A DNA stretch of 64,000 nt from an uncultured Woeseiaceae bacterium (GTDB lineage: Bacteria > Pseudomonadota > Gammaproteobacteria > Steroidobacterales > Woeseiaceae). This document shows, piece after piece, positions 32,778-42,119 of the stretch (the stretch's first letter is position 1; every line of letters starts with the position of its first letter). Both the position numbers and the translations under genes were made by a program. The notes under the pieces were generated by a model. It saw only the letters and a list, made by a program, of their open reading frames with translations, ran no database searches and was not told the DNA's origin. The stretch is from positions 81,854 to 145,853 of the forward strand of contig CAMYJB010000004.1 in NCBI GenBank assembly GCA_947258565.1, written 5' to 3'.

Positions 32778-34952
32778 ATGGACGTCACCCCGATTCTCGA
32801 ATCGCTCAACGATGCGCAGCGGCAGGCCGTCACGGCCGCCGCAGAGCCAACGCTGGTTATCGCAGGCGCAGGCAGCGGCAAGACGCGCGTGCTCGTGCAC
32901 AGGGCCGCCTGGCTGATCGATGTAGAAGGCGTGTCACCACAGAGCTTGCTCGCCGTCACGTTTACCAACAAGGCTGCAGCGGAGATGCGCGGCCGTATCG
33001 AGGCCCTGCTCGGCATGCCGGTGAATCACCTGTGGATCGGCACGTTCCACGGCCTCGCCCATCGCCTGCTGCGGCGGCACTGGCAGGAAGCGAAGCTGCC
33101 GCAGAACTTCCAGATTATCGATTCTGACGACCAGCTGCGCCTGATAAAACGCCTGTTGAAAAACCTCGAGATCGACGACAGCCGCTGGGTGCCGAAAGAG
33201 ATCCAGTGGTTCATCAATGCACAGAAGGATGAAGGCCTGCGGCCGCAGCATCTCGATGACGGGCGGGACCCGAACCGCAGGCAGCTGATCGCACTTTACG
33301 CCGCTTACGAAGAAGTCTGTGAGCGCGGCGGGCTCGTGGACTTCGCGGAGCTGCTGTTGCGGGCGCACGAGCTGTGGCGCGACAATCCCGACCTTCTGGC
33401 CCACTACCAGCGCCGCTTCCAACACCTGCTCGTCGACGAGTTTCAGGACACCAATGCGATCCAGTATGCGTGGCTGCGGCTGCTCGCAGGCGACAATGCC
33501 GCCATCCCCTTCGTCGTCGGTGACGACGACCAGTCGATCTATCGCTGGCGCGGCGCGCGTGTCGAGCACATCCATCGCTTCCAGCGAGACTTCCCTGACG
33601 CGAGGGTCGTGAAGCTGGAACAGAATTACCGCTCGACGGCAACGATCCTCAATGCCGCCAATGCCGTTATCGTCAACAACGCCGACCGCATGGGCAAGAA
33701 CCTGTGGACCGATGGCGCCGAGGGCGAACCGATCCGGCTTTATTCGGCGTACAACGAACGCGACGAGGCCGATTTCGTCATCGGCCGGCTGCGCGACTGG
33801 ATCGACCAGGGGAACGCGCGCGCCGATGCCGCGATCCTGTATCGCTCGAATGCCCAGTCCCGGGTGCTCGAGGAAGGCCTCATCAACGCCGGCATCCCGT
33901 ACCGCGTCTACGGCGGGCTGCGGTTCTTCGAGCGCGCCGAGATCAAGGATGCGCTCGCCTACCTGCGGCTCATATCGCATCGCGAGGACGACGCATCGTT
34001 CGAACGCATCGTAAACCGGCCGACGCGCGGCATTGGCGCCCGCACGGTCGAGACCATACGAGCTTATGCGCGGGCCAATAGCTGTACCATGTGGCGTGCC
34101 GCCGGCGCAGTGGCAAGCGACGAACTCGCGGGTCGCGCCGCCAATGCGGTACTCGCTTTCATGAACCTCATCGAGCGCATGGCGCGCGAGACCACGGGGC
34201 TCGACCTGCAGGACAAGGTCGACCACGTAATCCACGCCAGCGGGCTCGTGCAGATGTTCCGGAACGACAAGGGCGAGCGCGGCGAGACCAGGCTCGAAAA
34301 CCTGATGGAGCTCGTGAGCGCTGCGAAGAGTTTCGAGCCCGACCCGGCCGGTGAGATGTCGCCGCTCGACGAATTCCTGTCGCACGCCGCGCTTGAGGCC
34401 GGCGAAGGCCAGGCCGAGGCCTGGGAAGACTGTGCACAACTGATGACCATGCACTCGGCGAAAGGGCTCGAGTTTCCGCTCGTGTTCATGTGCGGCATGG
34501 AAGACGGGTTGTTCCCGCATCAACGCTCGATTGCAGACCCCGACGGCCTGGAGGAGGAGCGGCGCCTTTGCTACGTCGGGATAACGCGCGCGAAGCAGAC
34601 TCTGTACGTGACGTACGCGGAACAACGGCGCCTGCACGGCATGGACAGTTTTTCGCAGCCGTCACGCTTCATAGCGGAAATTCCCGACGAGTATGTCGAG
34701 GAAATCCGGCCACGCGTGCAGGTATCGCGGCCGGTCCGCGCGCCGCGCTCCGGGGCAACGGGTTCGCTGAGGAGATCCTCCGACGCCGAGATGGGCGTAC
34801 GGCTCGGCCAGCGCGTCCGCCACGGCAAATTCGGCGACGGCGTCATTCTCAATTACGAAGGGCAGGGCGCCCACGCGAGGGTCGAGGTCAATTTTGAGAC
34901 GGCCGGCACAAAATGGCTGGTTCTTTCCTATGCGAATCTCGATCTGATGTAG
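32778..34952 (+). CDS. uvrD: DNA helicase II UvrD
   Basis: The 724-residue superfamily 1 helicase acts in nucleotide excision and mismatch repair. Motif I is AGAGSGKTRVLVHRAAW, motif II (Walker B) LLVDEFQDTNAIQY, motif III GDDDQSIYRWRGA, and motifs V-VI TMHSAKGLEFPLVF and YVGITRAKQTLYV. The C-terminal Tudor-like domain (VRHGKFGDGVILNYEGQG) is the UvrD/PcrA-type RNA polymerase-binding part, and the length fits UvrD rather than Rep. I chose ATG 32778 over upstream codons because it is next to the family N-terminus MDVTPILESLNDAQRQAV. Confidence 0.95.
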   Translation: MDVTPILESLNDAQRQAVTAAAEPTLVIAGAGSGKTRVLVHRAAWLIDVEGVSPQSLLAVTFTNKAAAEMRGRIEALLGMPVNHLWIGTFHGLAHRLLRRHWQEAKLPQNFQIIDSDDQLRLIKRLLKNLEIDDSRWVPKEIQWFINAQKDEGLRPQHLDDGRDPNRRQLIALYAAYEEVCERGGLVDFAELLLRAHELWRDNPDLLAHYQRRFQHLLVDEFQDTNAIQYAWLRLLAGDNAAIPFVVGDDDQSIYRWRGARVEHIHRFQRDFPDARVVKLEQNYRSTATILNAANAVIVNNADRMGKNLWTDGAEGEPIRLYSAYNERDEADFVIGRLRDWIDQGNARADAAILYRSNAQSRVLEEGLINAGIPYRVYGGLRFFERAEIKDALAYLRLISHREDDASFERIVNRPTRGIGARTVETIRAYARANSCTMWRAAGAVASDELAGRAANAVLAFMNLIERMARETTGLDLQDKVDHVIHASGLVQMFRNDKGERGETRLENLMELVSAAKSFEPDPAGEMSPLDEFLSHAALEAGEGQAEAWEDCAQLMTMHSAKGLEFPLVFMCGMEDGLFPHQRSIADPDGLEEERRLCYVGITRAKQTLYVTYAEQRRLHGMDSFSQPSRFIAEIPDEYVEEIRPRVQVSRPVRAPRSGATGSLRRSSDAEMGVRLGQRVRHGKFGDGVILNYEGQGAHARVEVNFETAGTKWLVLSYANLDLM

Positions 34953-35006
34953 ACTTGACATCCTGCAGCGACACGTCGTGCCGCGGCCAAAAGCCTTTTA
35001 ACAATA

Positions 35007-36383
35007 ATGAAGATTCTAATACTCGGTGCAGGTCAGGTTGGTTCTTCCGCCGCCTATCATCTGTCACGCGAAGAGGCTAACGAAGTTACCGTCGTTGACG
35101 TACGTCCCGATGTACTGCGCGAACTGCAGGACCGGCTGGATATTCGAACCGTCGTAGGGCACGCGGCCTACCCGGAGGTGCTCGAGCGCGCCGGAGCCAA
35201 TGACGCTGATATCGTTGTCGCGCTGACGGACATGGACGAGATCAACATGGTCGCGTGCCAGATCGCGTACACGCTGTTTCATACCCCGACCAAGATCGCC
35301 CGAATTCGTTCTGCCGAGTACATGAACACGTCGCAGCTGTTTTCCCAGGACGCCATTCCCATCGACGTCGGCATCAGCCCGGAGCAGCTGGTGTGCGAGT
35401 ACGTGGAACAGCTGATCCTGTACCCGGGCGCATCGCAGGTGCTGGACTTCGCCGGCGGACGGGTCAGGCTCGTCGGCGTCATTGCGGACCGCGACGGCCT
35501 GCTCGTCGGCCAGCGCATCGCAACGCTGAAAGAACACGTACCGAACACCGAAGGCCGCATCGCCGCGATCTACCGGCACGGCAAGGCCATGCTGCCGGAC
35601 GGTGAAACCGTGATTCAGGAGGGCGATGAAGTGTTCTTTATCGCCGACCGCAAGGATATCCGCGTCTTCATGAGCGAGATGCGCCGCCTGGAAGAGCCGG
35701 TGCGCCGGGTCGTAATTGCCGGTGGCGGCAACATCGGTGTGCGCCTCGCGCTCGCGCTCGAACAGACCAACCAGGTCAAGATCATCGAGCGCGACACGCG
35801 CCGGGCCAGAACCATTTCCGAACAGCTCAATCGCGCCATCGTGCTGGTTGGCGACGCGGCCGATGAGGAGCTGTTGCTCGAGGAAAACGTCGACAACGTA
35901 GACGTGTTCTGTGCGATCACCAATTCCGAAGAAGCCAACATCCTGAGCTCGATGCTGGCGAAACGCCTCGGCGCCCACAAAGTGATGGCCCTGATCAACC
36001 GGGCGTCTTTTGTCGACCTCGTGGAAGCGGGCAGCATCGACATTGCCATCTCCCCACAACAGGTCACTATCGGCTCGCTGCTCGCACACGTGCGTCGCGG
36101 TGACGTCGTCAAGGTTCACTCGCTGCGCCGTGGTGCCGCGGAAGCGATAGAGGCGATCGCGCACGGCACCGATAAGGAATCGCGCGTCGTGGGCCGCAAG
36201 ATCGAGGATATCGAACTGCCGAAAGGCACCGCCATAGTCGCGCTCGTGCGCAACGACCAGGTCATCATCGCGCACCACGACACGCTCATAGAGACCGACG
36301 ACCATGTCATTCTGTTCATGACGGACCGGCGCAAGATAGAACGACTCGAGCAGCTGTTCCAGGTCGGCGTCTCGTTCGTCTAG
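35007..36383 (+). CDS. trkA: Trk potassium uptake regulatory protein TrkA
   Basis: The 458-residue cytoplasmic protein holds two RCK modules, each with a Rossmann NAD(H)-binding domain: N-half motif ILGAGQVGSSAAYHL and C-half motif VVIAGGGNIGVRLAL, each followed by a TrkA-C domain. It gates the TrkH channel in response to nucleotides. trkH follows after 15 bases. The start codon ATG at 35007 is preceded by a TTGACA hexamer (34955-34960), a plausible -35 box for this operon. Confidence 0.95.
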   Translation: MKILILGAGQVGSSAAYHLSREEANEVTVVDVRPDVLRELQDRLDIRTVVGHAAYPEVLERAGANDADIVVALTDMDEINMVACQIAYTLFHTPTKIARIRSAEYMNTSQLFSQDAIPIDVGISPEQLVCEYVEQLILYPGASQVLDFAGGRVRLVGVIADRDGLLVGQRIATLKEHVPNTEGRIAAIYRHGKAMLPDGETVIQEGDEVFFIADRKDIRVFMSEMRRLEEPVRRVVIAGGGNIGVRLALALEQTNQVKIIERDTRRARTISEQLNRAIVLVGDAADEELLLEENVDNVDVFCAITNSEEANILSSMLAKRLGAHKVMALINRASFVDLVEAGSIDIAISPQQVTIGSLLAHVRRGDVVKVHSLRRGAAEAIEAIAHGTDKESRVVGRKIEDIELPKGTAIVALVRNDQVIIAHHDTLIETDDHVILFMTDRRKIERLEQLFQVGVSFV

Positions 36384-36398
36384 GGATCCTGGCGCGGG

Positions 36399-37850
36399 AT
36401 GAACTGGACCGTCGTACAACGCATTCTCGGGCTGCTGCTGATGGTGTTCAGCATTACGATGCTGCCGCCGATCCTCGTCAGCCTGTGGTACGGCGACCAG
36501 GCCTGGTTGTCTTTTATCGAGGGCTTTGCGCTGACCTTCGTGGCGGGCGTCGTCTGCTGGCTTCCGGTCCGCCGCGAACGCAGGGAGCTACGGCTCCGCG
36601 ACGGCTTCCTCGTGGTCGCTTCGTTCTGGACCGTGCTGGGGTCGTTCGGCGCTGCACCACTGTATTTCGATGACAGTCTTTCCTTGTCGGTGACGGACGC
36701 GATTTTCGAGTCCATATCCGGCCTGACCACCACCGGGGCGACGGTCCTCACCGGCCTGGACGAGCTGCCGCGCTCCATACTCTATTACCGGCAACAGCTG
36801 CAGTGGCTGGGCGGCATGGGCATCATCGTCCTGGCCGTCGCAGTGCTGCCGATGCTCGGTGTCGGCGGAATGCAGCTGTATCGGGCCGAGACGCCGGGCC
36901 CGGTCAAGGACACCAAGCTGACCCCGCGCATCACCGAGACCGCCAAAGCACTCTGGTACGTCTATCTCGGTTTTACGATCGCATGTTTCGTTAGCTACAT
37001 GCTGGCCGGCATGGGAGCATTCGACGCCCTGTGCCATGCCTTCTCCACGGTGGCGATCGGCGGTTTCTCGACGCACGATCTCAGCATAGGCTATTTCGAC
37101 AGCAATGCGATCAATCTCGTCGCAGTCGTGTTCATGTTCTTTGCCGGCATCAATTTCTCGCTGCACTTCTTCGCCGCGCGGTACATTTCCGTGAAGCATT
37201 ACACGCAGGATTCGGAGTTCCGCGCATACGCTTTGTTCCTGGTGGTCATGTCTTTGCTGGTCATCGCGGCGCTGCTGTACTTCAACATCTTCGCCACCCC
37301 GCGCGACAGTATCGTCAATGGCCTTTTCCAGGCCGTATCCATCGCGACGACAACGGGTTTCACCACCGCCGACTTCTCCATGTGGCCCACGGCCGTCCCC
37401 GTGCTGCTGATTTTCGCCAGTTTCGTCGGCGGTTCCGCCGGGTCGACCGCAGGCGGTATCAAGGTCATTCGCTGGCTGCTGGTCTACAAGCAGGGCGTTC
37501 GCGAGATCGTGCGCCTGGTACATCCGTCGGCCGAAATCCCCGTCAAGCTCGGCAACAAGGCCGTACCGTACCGTGTGGTCGACGCGGTCTGGGGATTCTT
37601 TTCTATTTACGTCATCGTGTTCGCGGGCATGATGCTCGCCATGATGGCAACGGGTCTCGACCAGGTAACCGCGTTTTCCGCGGTCGCGGCCACGCTCAAT
37701 AATCTCGGTCCCGGCCTCGGCGGTGTATCCAACGGCTTCATGTCGCTGAGCGACGTGGCCAAGTGGATATCGATCGCCGGCATGCTGCTCGGGCGTCTCG
37801 AGATTTTCACCCTGCTGGTGCTGGTGACGCCGACATTCTGGCGGCGCTGA
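36399..37850 (+). CDS. trkH: Trk potassium uptake channel subunit TrkH
   Basis: The 483-residue membrane subunit forms the K+ pathway. Selectivity-filter-like loops are SGLTTTGATVLTGL (P1), STVAIGGFSTHDL (P2), IATTTGFTTADFSMWP (P3) and ATLNNLGPGLGGVS (P4), each with the key glycines. The segment SAGSTAGGIKVIRW is typical of TrkH. It needs TrkA for activity. The gene is separated from the next only by three bases. Confidence 0.95.
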   Translation: MNWTVVQRILGLLLMVFSITMLPPILVSLWYGDQAWLSFIEGFALTFVAGVVCWLPVRRERRELRLRDGFLVVASFWTVLGSFGAAPLYFDDSLSLSVTDAIFESISGLTTTGATVLTGLDELPRSILYYRQQLQWLGGMGIIVLAVAVLPMLGVGGMQLYRAETPGPVKDTKLTPRITETAKALWYVYLGFTIACFVSYMLAGMGAFDALCHAFSTVAIGGFSTHDLSIGYFDSNAINLVAVVFMFFAGINFSLHFFAARYISVKHYTQDSEFRAYALFLVVMSLLVIAALLYFNIFATPRDSIVNGLFQAVSIATTTGFTTADFSMWPTAVPVLLIFASFVGGSAGSTAGGIKVIRWLLVYKQGVREIVRLVHPSAEIPVKLGNKAVPYRVVDAVWGFFSIYVIVFAGMMLAMMATGLDQVTAFSAVAATLNNLGPGLGGVSNGFMSLSDVAKWISIAGMLLGRLEIFTLLVLVTPTFWRR

Positions 37851-37853
37851 GCC

Positions 37854-38378
37854 TTGAAAGAGCCGCCGGCAGACAATCGCCTCCTGCGCGCCCTCGACAG
37901 CATCAGTATCGCCACGGGGCGCCTCACGTCGTGGCTGACGCTCATCATGGTCATCGTGACCTTCGTCGTTGTCGTCATGCGTTACGTGTTCGACGCGGGC
38001 GCCGTCTGGCTGCAGGAATCGGTCGTGTGGATGCACGCCGTCGTGTTCATGGTCGGTGCTGCGTATACCTTGCAGCAGGGCGAGCACGTGCGCGTCGACA
38101 TCTTCTATCGCGGCATGAGCGAGTACCGCCGCGCCTGGGTCGATCTGTCCGGCACGCTGCTGTTCCTGCTTCCGCTCTGCGCCTTTCTCGGCTACAAAGC
38201 CTGGGATTTCGTGATGGTGTCGTGGCAGCTCGGTGAATTTTCCCGGGAACCGGGCGGCATGCCGTATCCGTTCCTGCCGATCCTCAAGTCGGTGTTGTTG
38301 TTGATGCCCCTGCTGCTTGCGGTGCAGGGCGTTTCAATGCTGCTCCGCGCCCTCCGCACTCTTCGGGAGCCACGCTGA
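37854..38378 (+). CDS. dctQ: TRAP transporter small permease DctQ
   Basis: This 174-residue protein (TTG start) has four predicted helices and the DctQ signature VVVMRYVFDAGAVWLQESVVW, then VGAAYTLQQGEHVRVDIFY. It forms a complex with DctM and the periplasmic binding protein. The gene starts 3 bases after trkH, so the potassium and TRAP genes may share a transcript. Its stop overlaps the dctM start. Confidence 0.92.
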   Translation: MKEPPADNRLLRALDSISIATGRLTSWLTLIMVIVTFVVVVMRYVFDAGAVWLQESVVWMHAVVFMVGAAYTLQQGEHVRVDIFYRGMSEYRRAWVDLSGTLLFLLPLCAFLGYKAWDFVMVSWQLGEFSREPGGMPYPFLPILKSVLLLMPLLLAVQGVSMLLRALRTLREPR

Positions 38379-39751
38379 TGGAGTGGGTTGCGCTGCTGCT
38401 TTTCGCAACGGTGATCGTGATCCTGCTTGCGGGCTTTCCGGTCGCCTTCACGCTGGGCGGCACCGCACTGGTCTTCGCCGCCGCGGGGACGGCAGCAGGT
38501 ATTTTCAATGACGCGCTGCTGTCGAGCCTGCCGAACCGGGTTTTCGGCATCATGGCCAATGAGACGCTGGTTGCCGTGCCCCTGTTCGTCTTCATGGGCG
38601 TCACGCTCGAGAGGGCACGGATTGCCGAGGAACTGCTCGACACGCTCAGCCGGCTCTTTGGTGCCCTGCGCGGCGGGCTCGGTATTTCGGTAACCCTGGT
38701 CGGCATGCTGCTCGCCGCCAGCACCGGCATCGTCGGCGCCACGGTGGTCACCATGGGCCTCCTGTCGCTGCCGACGATGCTGCGCCGCGGATATTCGCCC
38801 GAGGTTGCGACGGGTACGATTTGCGCGTCCGGGACTCTGGGCCAGATCATTCCGCCTTCGATCATTCTCGTCATGCTCGGGGATGTCATGTCCAGCGCCT
38901 TCCAGCAGGCCCAGGTCGAGATGGGCATCTTCTCGCCGAAAACGGTGTCGGTGGGCGACTTGTTTGCCGGCGCACTGATCCCGGGACTGTTGCTCGTCGT
39001 CCTCTATATTCTCTACCTCGTCGCAGCTGCATTCTTCAGACCCGCGCTGATGCCGGCCTACGAACGTCGTGAAGACGAGCTTGTCTCGTTCCCGCAAATC
39101 CTGCAGGCACTACTGCCGCCGTTATTGCTGATTTTCGCCGTGCTCGGTTCGATCCTTGCCGGCCTCGCAACACCCACGGAGGCGGCGGGCGTCGGCGGCA
39201 TGGGTGCGCTGCTGCTGGCCCTGGCACGGCGCGAGATAGACCTCGCGCGCCTCCGGGACATCATGCAGGCGACCCTGAAAATCAGCAGCATGGTCTTCCT
39301 TATACTGATCGGCGCATCGGTCTTTTCGCTCGTCTTTCGCGGCTTCGGCGGCGACGACGGCGTGCGCGCCATTCTCGAATCACTGCCCGGCGGCGTCGCC
39401 GGCGCTGTCATCCTCGTGATGCTGGTCATGTTCCTGCTCGGCTTCGTGCTCGACTTCATCGAGATCACGTTCGTCGTCGTGCCGATCGTCGGTCCCGTGC
39501 TGCTCGCCATGGGGCTCGATCCCGTGTGGCTCGGCGTGATGATCGCAATCAACCTGCAGACATCTTTCCTGACGCCGCCCTTCGGCTTCGCGCTGTTTTA
39601 TCTGCGGGGCGTAGCGCCGCCGTCCGTCACGACGCAGCAGATCTATCGCGGCGTAATTCCGTTCGTGGCCATTCAGCTGGGCGCGCTGCTTCTGCTCGCG
39701 TTGTTCCCGGAGCTCGTCACCTGGCTGCCGGGCAAGGTCTACGGCAACTGA
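38378..39751 (+). CDS. dctM: TRAP transporter large permease DctM
   Basis: The 457-residue subunit has about twelve helices with the family pattern VPLFVFMGVTLERARIAEEL, AASTGIVGATVVTMGLLSLP and GLTTPTEA-like ATPTEAAGVGGMGAL. It carries substrate by sodium-coupled transport. The C-terminal part contains FILDFIEI-like LGFVLDFIEITFVVVPIV. It overlaps dctQ by one base (ATGA). The binding protein gene is convergent, 17 bases downstream. Confidence 0.94.
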   Translation: MEWVALLLFATVIVILLAGFPVAFTLGGTALVFAAAGTAAGIFNDALLSSLPNRVFGIMANETLVAVPLFVFMGVTLERARIAEELLDTLSRLFGALRGGLGISVTLVGMLLAASTGIVGATVVTMGLLSLPTMLRRGYSPEVATGTICASGTLGQIIPPSIILVMLGDVMSSAFQQAQVEMGIFSPKTVSVGDLFAGALIPGLLLVVLYILYLVAAAFFRPALMPAYERREDELVSFPQILQALLPPLLLIFAVLGSILAGLATPTEAAGVGGMGALLLALARREIDLARLRDIMQATLKISSMVFLILIGASVFSLVFRGFGGDDGVRAILESLPGGVAGAVILVMLVMFLLGFVLDFIEITFVVVPIVGPVLLAMGLDPVWLGVMIAINLQTSFLTPPFGFALFYLRGVAPPSVTTQQIYRGVIPFVAIQLGALLLLALFPELVTWLPGKVYGN

Positions 39752-39768
39752 ATTTGCAGCAGCGCCGC

Positions 39769-40860
39769 TCAGCGCCGTGTCTCGAGAAAGGCATGCTCCG
39801 TGATGCGGGAATTCTGTATCGATAGCTCGAGAAACGAGGACCACGACTCGTGGATTTTCGCGGCCATCGGATCGCCAGCCACCATCTCCTCCACGATCTC
39901 CTTCGCGATTGCCTTCAGGTACTGCAGCACGTCGTCCGGGAACTTGCGCAGCTCGACGTCGGGATCCTGCATCAATTGCTGCAGCGCGACGGCGTTGCCG
40001 TGCGTGTACTCGGCCTGCATATCCGTGGTGATGGCCTGGCAGGAAATCTCGATGACCGACTGCAGGTCGGGCGGCAGGCTATCCCAGGCCTGCCGGTTGA
40101 CGTAGGCCTGCAGCGCGGGCGCCGGCTCCTGCCACCCCGGGTAGTAGTAGTACCGGGCAACGGTGTGGAAGCCGTTGGTAATGTCGTTGTAGGGGCCTAC
40201 CCATTCCGTCGCATCGATGGCGCCGGTCTGCAGGGATGTAAAGATCTCCGATACCGGCAGCGTTACCGGGGTACCGCCGGCACGGCGGAACACCTCGCCG
40301 CCGAGGCCCGGGATGCGCATCTTGAGGCCCTTCAGATCCTCGATCGAATTGATTTCCTTGTTGAACCAGCCCCCCATCTGCACGCCCGTGTTGCCGCAGG
40401 GAAAGGGCACCAGGTTGAGCGGCTCGTAAAGTTCCCGCCACAGCTCGAGCCCGCCGCCGTAATACAGCCACGCGTTCGTTTCCATGAACGTCATGCCGAA
40501 CGGGATCGCTGTCATGAACTGCGCCGCCGGCACCTTGCCCTTGTGGTAGTACGCCGCGTCGTGACCCATCTCAACGATGCCCCGACTGGCGGCATCGAAG
40601 GCCTCGAAGGCCGGCACCAGTTCGCCGGCGGCATAGACCCTGAGTTTCAGCCGCCCGCCCGACGTGGCTTCCATGCGGTCCGCGAGGTTGTTCACCGCGA
40701 TACCGAGGCCAGGGTACTTCGGCGGCCAGGAGGTGGCTATGGACCACTCGAAGGATTCACCGGCGCGCGCCGCCTGCACTTCGCCGCCATTCTGCTGTTT
40801 CGAGCACGCCGCCAGGCCGGCCGCAGCCGCCAGGCTGCCCACAAACTGTCGTCTTTTCAT
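39769..40860 (-). CDS. dctP: TRAP transporter substrate-binding protein DctP, Tat-lipoprotein type
   Basis: The 363-residue protein begins MKRRQFVGSLAAAAGLAAC, which combines a twin-arginine motif with a lipobox; the mature protein would be attached to a membrane. The body matches the TakP/DctP-type family for keto acids or similar carboxylates (WPPKYPGLGIAVNNLADRME, then GLKMRIPGLGGEVF and WVGPYNDITNGFH). The Arg in the MRIPGLGG segment is the usual carboxylate-binding residue. It is convergent with dctM, which is unusual since the three genes are normally collinear. Confidence 0.92.
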   Translation of the reverse strand: MKRRQFVGSLAAAAGLAACSKQQNGGEVQAARAGESFEWSIATSWPPKYPGLGIAVNNLADRMEATSGGRLKLRVYAAGELVPAFEAFDAASRGIVEMGHDAAYYHKGKVPAAQFMTAIPFGMTFMETNAWLYYGGGLELWRELYEPLNLVPFPCGNTGVQMGGWFNKEINSIEDLKGLKMRIPGLGGEVFRRAGGTPVTLPVSEIFTSLQTGAIDATEWVGPYNDITNGFHTVARYYYYPGWQEPAPALQAYVNRQAWDSLPPDLQSVIEISCQAITTDMQAEYTHGNAVALQQLMQDPDVELRKFPDDVLQYLKAIAKEIVEEMVAGDPMAAKIHESWSSFLELSIQNSRITEHAFLETRR

Positions 40861-41313
40861 CGGCGCACCGCGCGAAAGGCTGGATCAGCGGCTAGTGTAT
40901 GCGGGGAGTCTCAGCGGCGCCAATGTGCGTTCCCTGGCCGCCGGGACGCCTGTAAACAAACCAATATCCCCACACTTGAGTATACTTTTCCGTTTTTTAT
41001 CCTCTTAAACCCCACTTTACCTATTCTTTTTTCTTTGTGGTGAAACTTGTTTATTTTTTGGGGTATATGGACCATGAGGTGGGCCCCGATCTCTCAATCG
41101 GGGCCCGTCCTTCCCTGGTCCGGCCGGCAGGCGGGTCTCCGGGACGCCATCCGTGGCCGCCCGCGACGCGTGGCACGACGGGGCGCCGGTGCCCGCGCCG
41201 CCGCCGGCCGGTCCCGACAATGTGGCACGGGTTTTCCACGGCTATGGCCTTTATAACTGGTTGATGCATTAATAAAGGCGCCATGTGGCAATAACTGCCG
41301 GGACACCACACAA
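40861..41313. other. Intergenic region: AT-rich block followed by GC-rich structured DNA
   Basis: This 453-base gap between dctP and dtd holds no convincing gene. Positions about 40970-41070 are strongly AT-rich, with poly-T and poly-pyrimidine stretches. A perfect ten-base hairpin (GGGCCCCGAT / ATCGGGGCCC, about 41083-41108) follows, then about 140 bases of very GC-rich sequence. Short frames across it have no family-like features. It should contain the divergent promoters for dctP and dtd; a structured RNA is possible but I recognise no known one. Confidence 0.5.
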
Positions 41314-41751
41314 ATGATCGCTCTGCTGCAACGAGTCACGAGTGCCAGGGTCGATGTCGGCGGGGAGACCGTCGGCGAGGTCGGGCGTGGTTTGCTGGTG
41401 CTCGTCGCCGTGCACCGCGACGACAGCGAACGCGACGCAGCCCGCCTGGCGGAACGAATCCTGTCCTACCGGGTCTTTCCGGACGACGCGGGACGCATGA
41501 ACCTGAGCGTGATCGACGCGGGCGGCGGCCTGTTGCTGGTGCCGCAGTTCACGCTCGCTGCCGACACGAAGAAAGGCACTCGCGCCAGCTTTACGAAGGC
41601 GGCGGCGCCTGAGAAGGGCGAGGCGTATTTTCGGCAGCTTGTCCGTATCTGCCGCGAGACGCTTCCCACGGTCGAGACCGGGCGGTTCGGCGCGAACATG
41701 CAGGTTGCCCTGATAAATGACGGCCCGGTTACTTTCTGGCTCGAGAGCTGA
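41314..41751 (+). CDS. dtd: D-aminoacyl-tRNA deacylase
   Basis: The 145-residue enzyme hydrolyses D-aminoacyl-tRNAs (and Gly-tRNA-Ala) to protect translation. The two family signatures are present: [13 protein letters not shown] (the usual form begins S-Q) and the Gly-cisPro loop [11 protein letters not shown] near the C-terminus. Start [15 protein letters not shown] is the canonical N-terminus, and length is exact for the family. Confidence 0.95.
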   Translation: MIALLQRVTSARVDVGGETVGEVGRGLLVLVAVHRDDSERDAARLAERILSYRVFPDDAGRMNLSVIDAGGGLLLVPQFTLAADTKKGTRASFTKAAAPEKGEAYFRQLVRICRETLPTVETGRFGANMQVALINDGPVTFWLES

Positions 41752-41784
41752 GCGTTGCGAATACGTGAGATTGGTACGGTTTTA

Positions 41785-41814
41785 TTGCCATTTCAACGGT
41801 ATCATGAACATAAT
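41785..41814 (+). promoter_or_regulatory. Possible sigma-70 promoter for tatABC
   Basis: TTGCCA (41785-41790) and CATAAT (41809-41814) are separated by 18 bases. They lie about 60 bases before the tatA ATG and just after dtd. A GCCCGGT-CGAA-ACCGGGC hairpin follows at 41819-41836 in the leader. The match is good but not confirmed by conservation. Confidence 0.5.
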
Positions 41815-41875
41815 GCGCGCCCGGTCGAAACCGGGCCATTGAGAGGATTTAGGGGCTCTGCCCCGGGAGTATCGG

Positions 41876-42106
41876 ATGTTTGCCAACATTAGCTGGCCGC
41901 AGCTGTTGATCATCCTGGTTATCGTGCTTGCCATCTTCGGCACTAAGCGCCTGCGCACCCTGGGTTCCGATCTGGGCAGCGCGGTCAAGGGCTTTCGCGG
42001 CGCGATGAAAGAGGCAGAAGAAGAAAAAGATCAGCTTCGCGATGATTCACCCGAAGATGCCAACTTCGAAAACACGCCGGTTGACGAGCCCCGCAAAGAA
42101 AGCTGA
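41876..42106 (+). CDS. tatA: Sec-independent translocase subunit TatA
   Basis: The 76-residue protein has a short periplasmic start, one transmembrane helix ([16 protein letters not shown]) with the FGTKRL hinge, an amphipathic helix and an acidic tail. It forms the pore of the Tat system. Tat substrates in this window include FdhA, FdhX, the Rieske-like protein and probably DctP. It is the first gene of tatABC. Confidence 0.95.
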   Translation: MFANISWPQLLIILVIVLAIFGTKRLRTLGSDLGSAVKGFRGAMKEAEEEKDQLRDDSPEDANFENTPVDEPRKES

Positions 42107-42119
42107 TTGACCTCGCCCC

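Noticed and set aside
36588..38087. Antisense frame of 499 codons opposite trkH
   Set aside because: Low-complexity His/Arg/Asp/Gln composition and overlap with a well-supported membrane protein gene.
41037..41339. Several frames of 65-90 codons on both strands of the dctP-dtd gap
   Set aside because: They mutually overlap, lack ribosome-binding sites and family similarity, and arise from GC-rich structured DNA.
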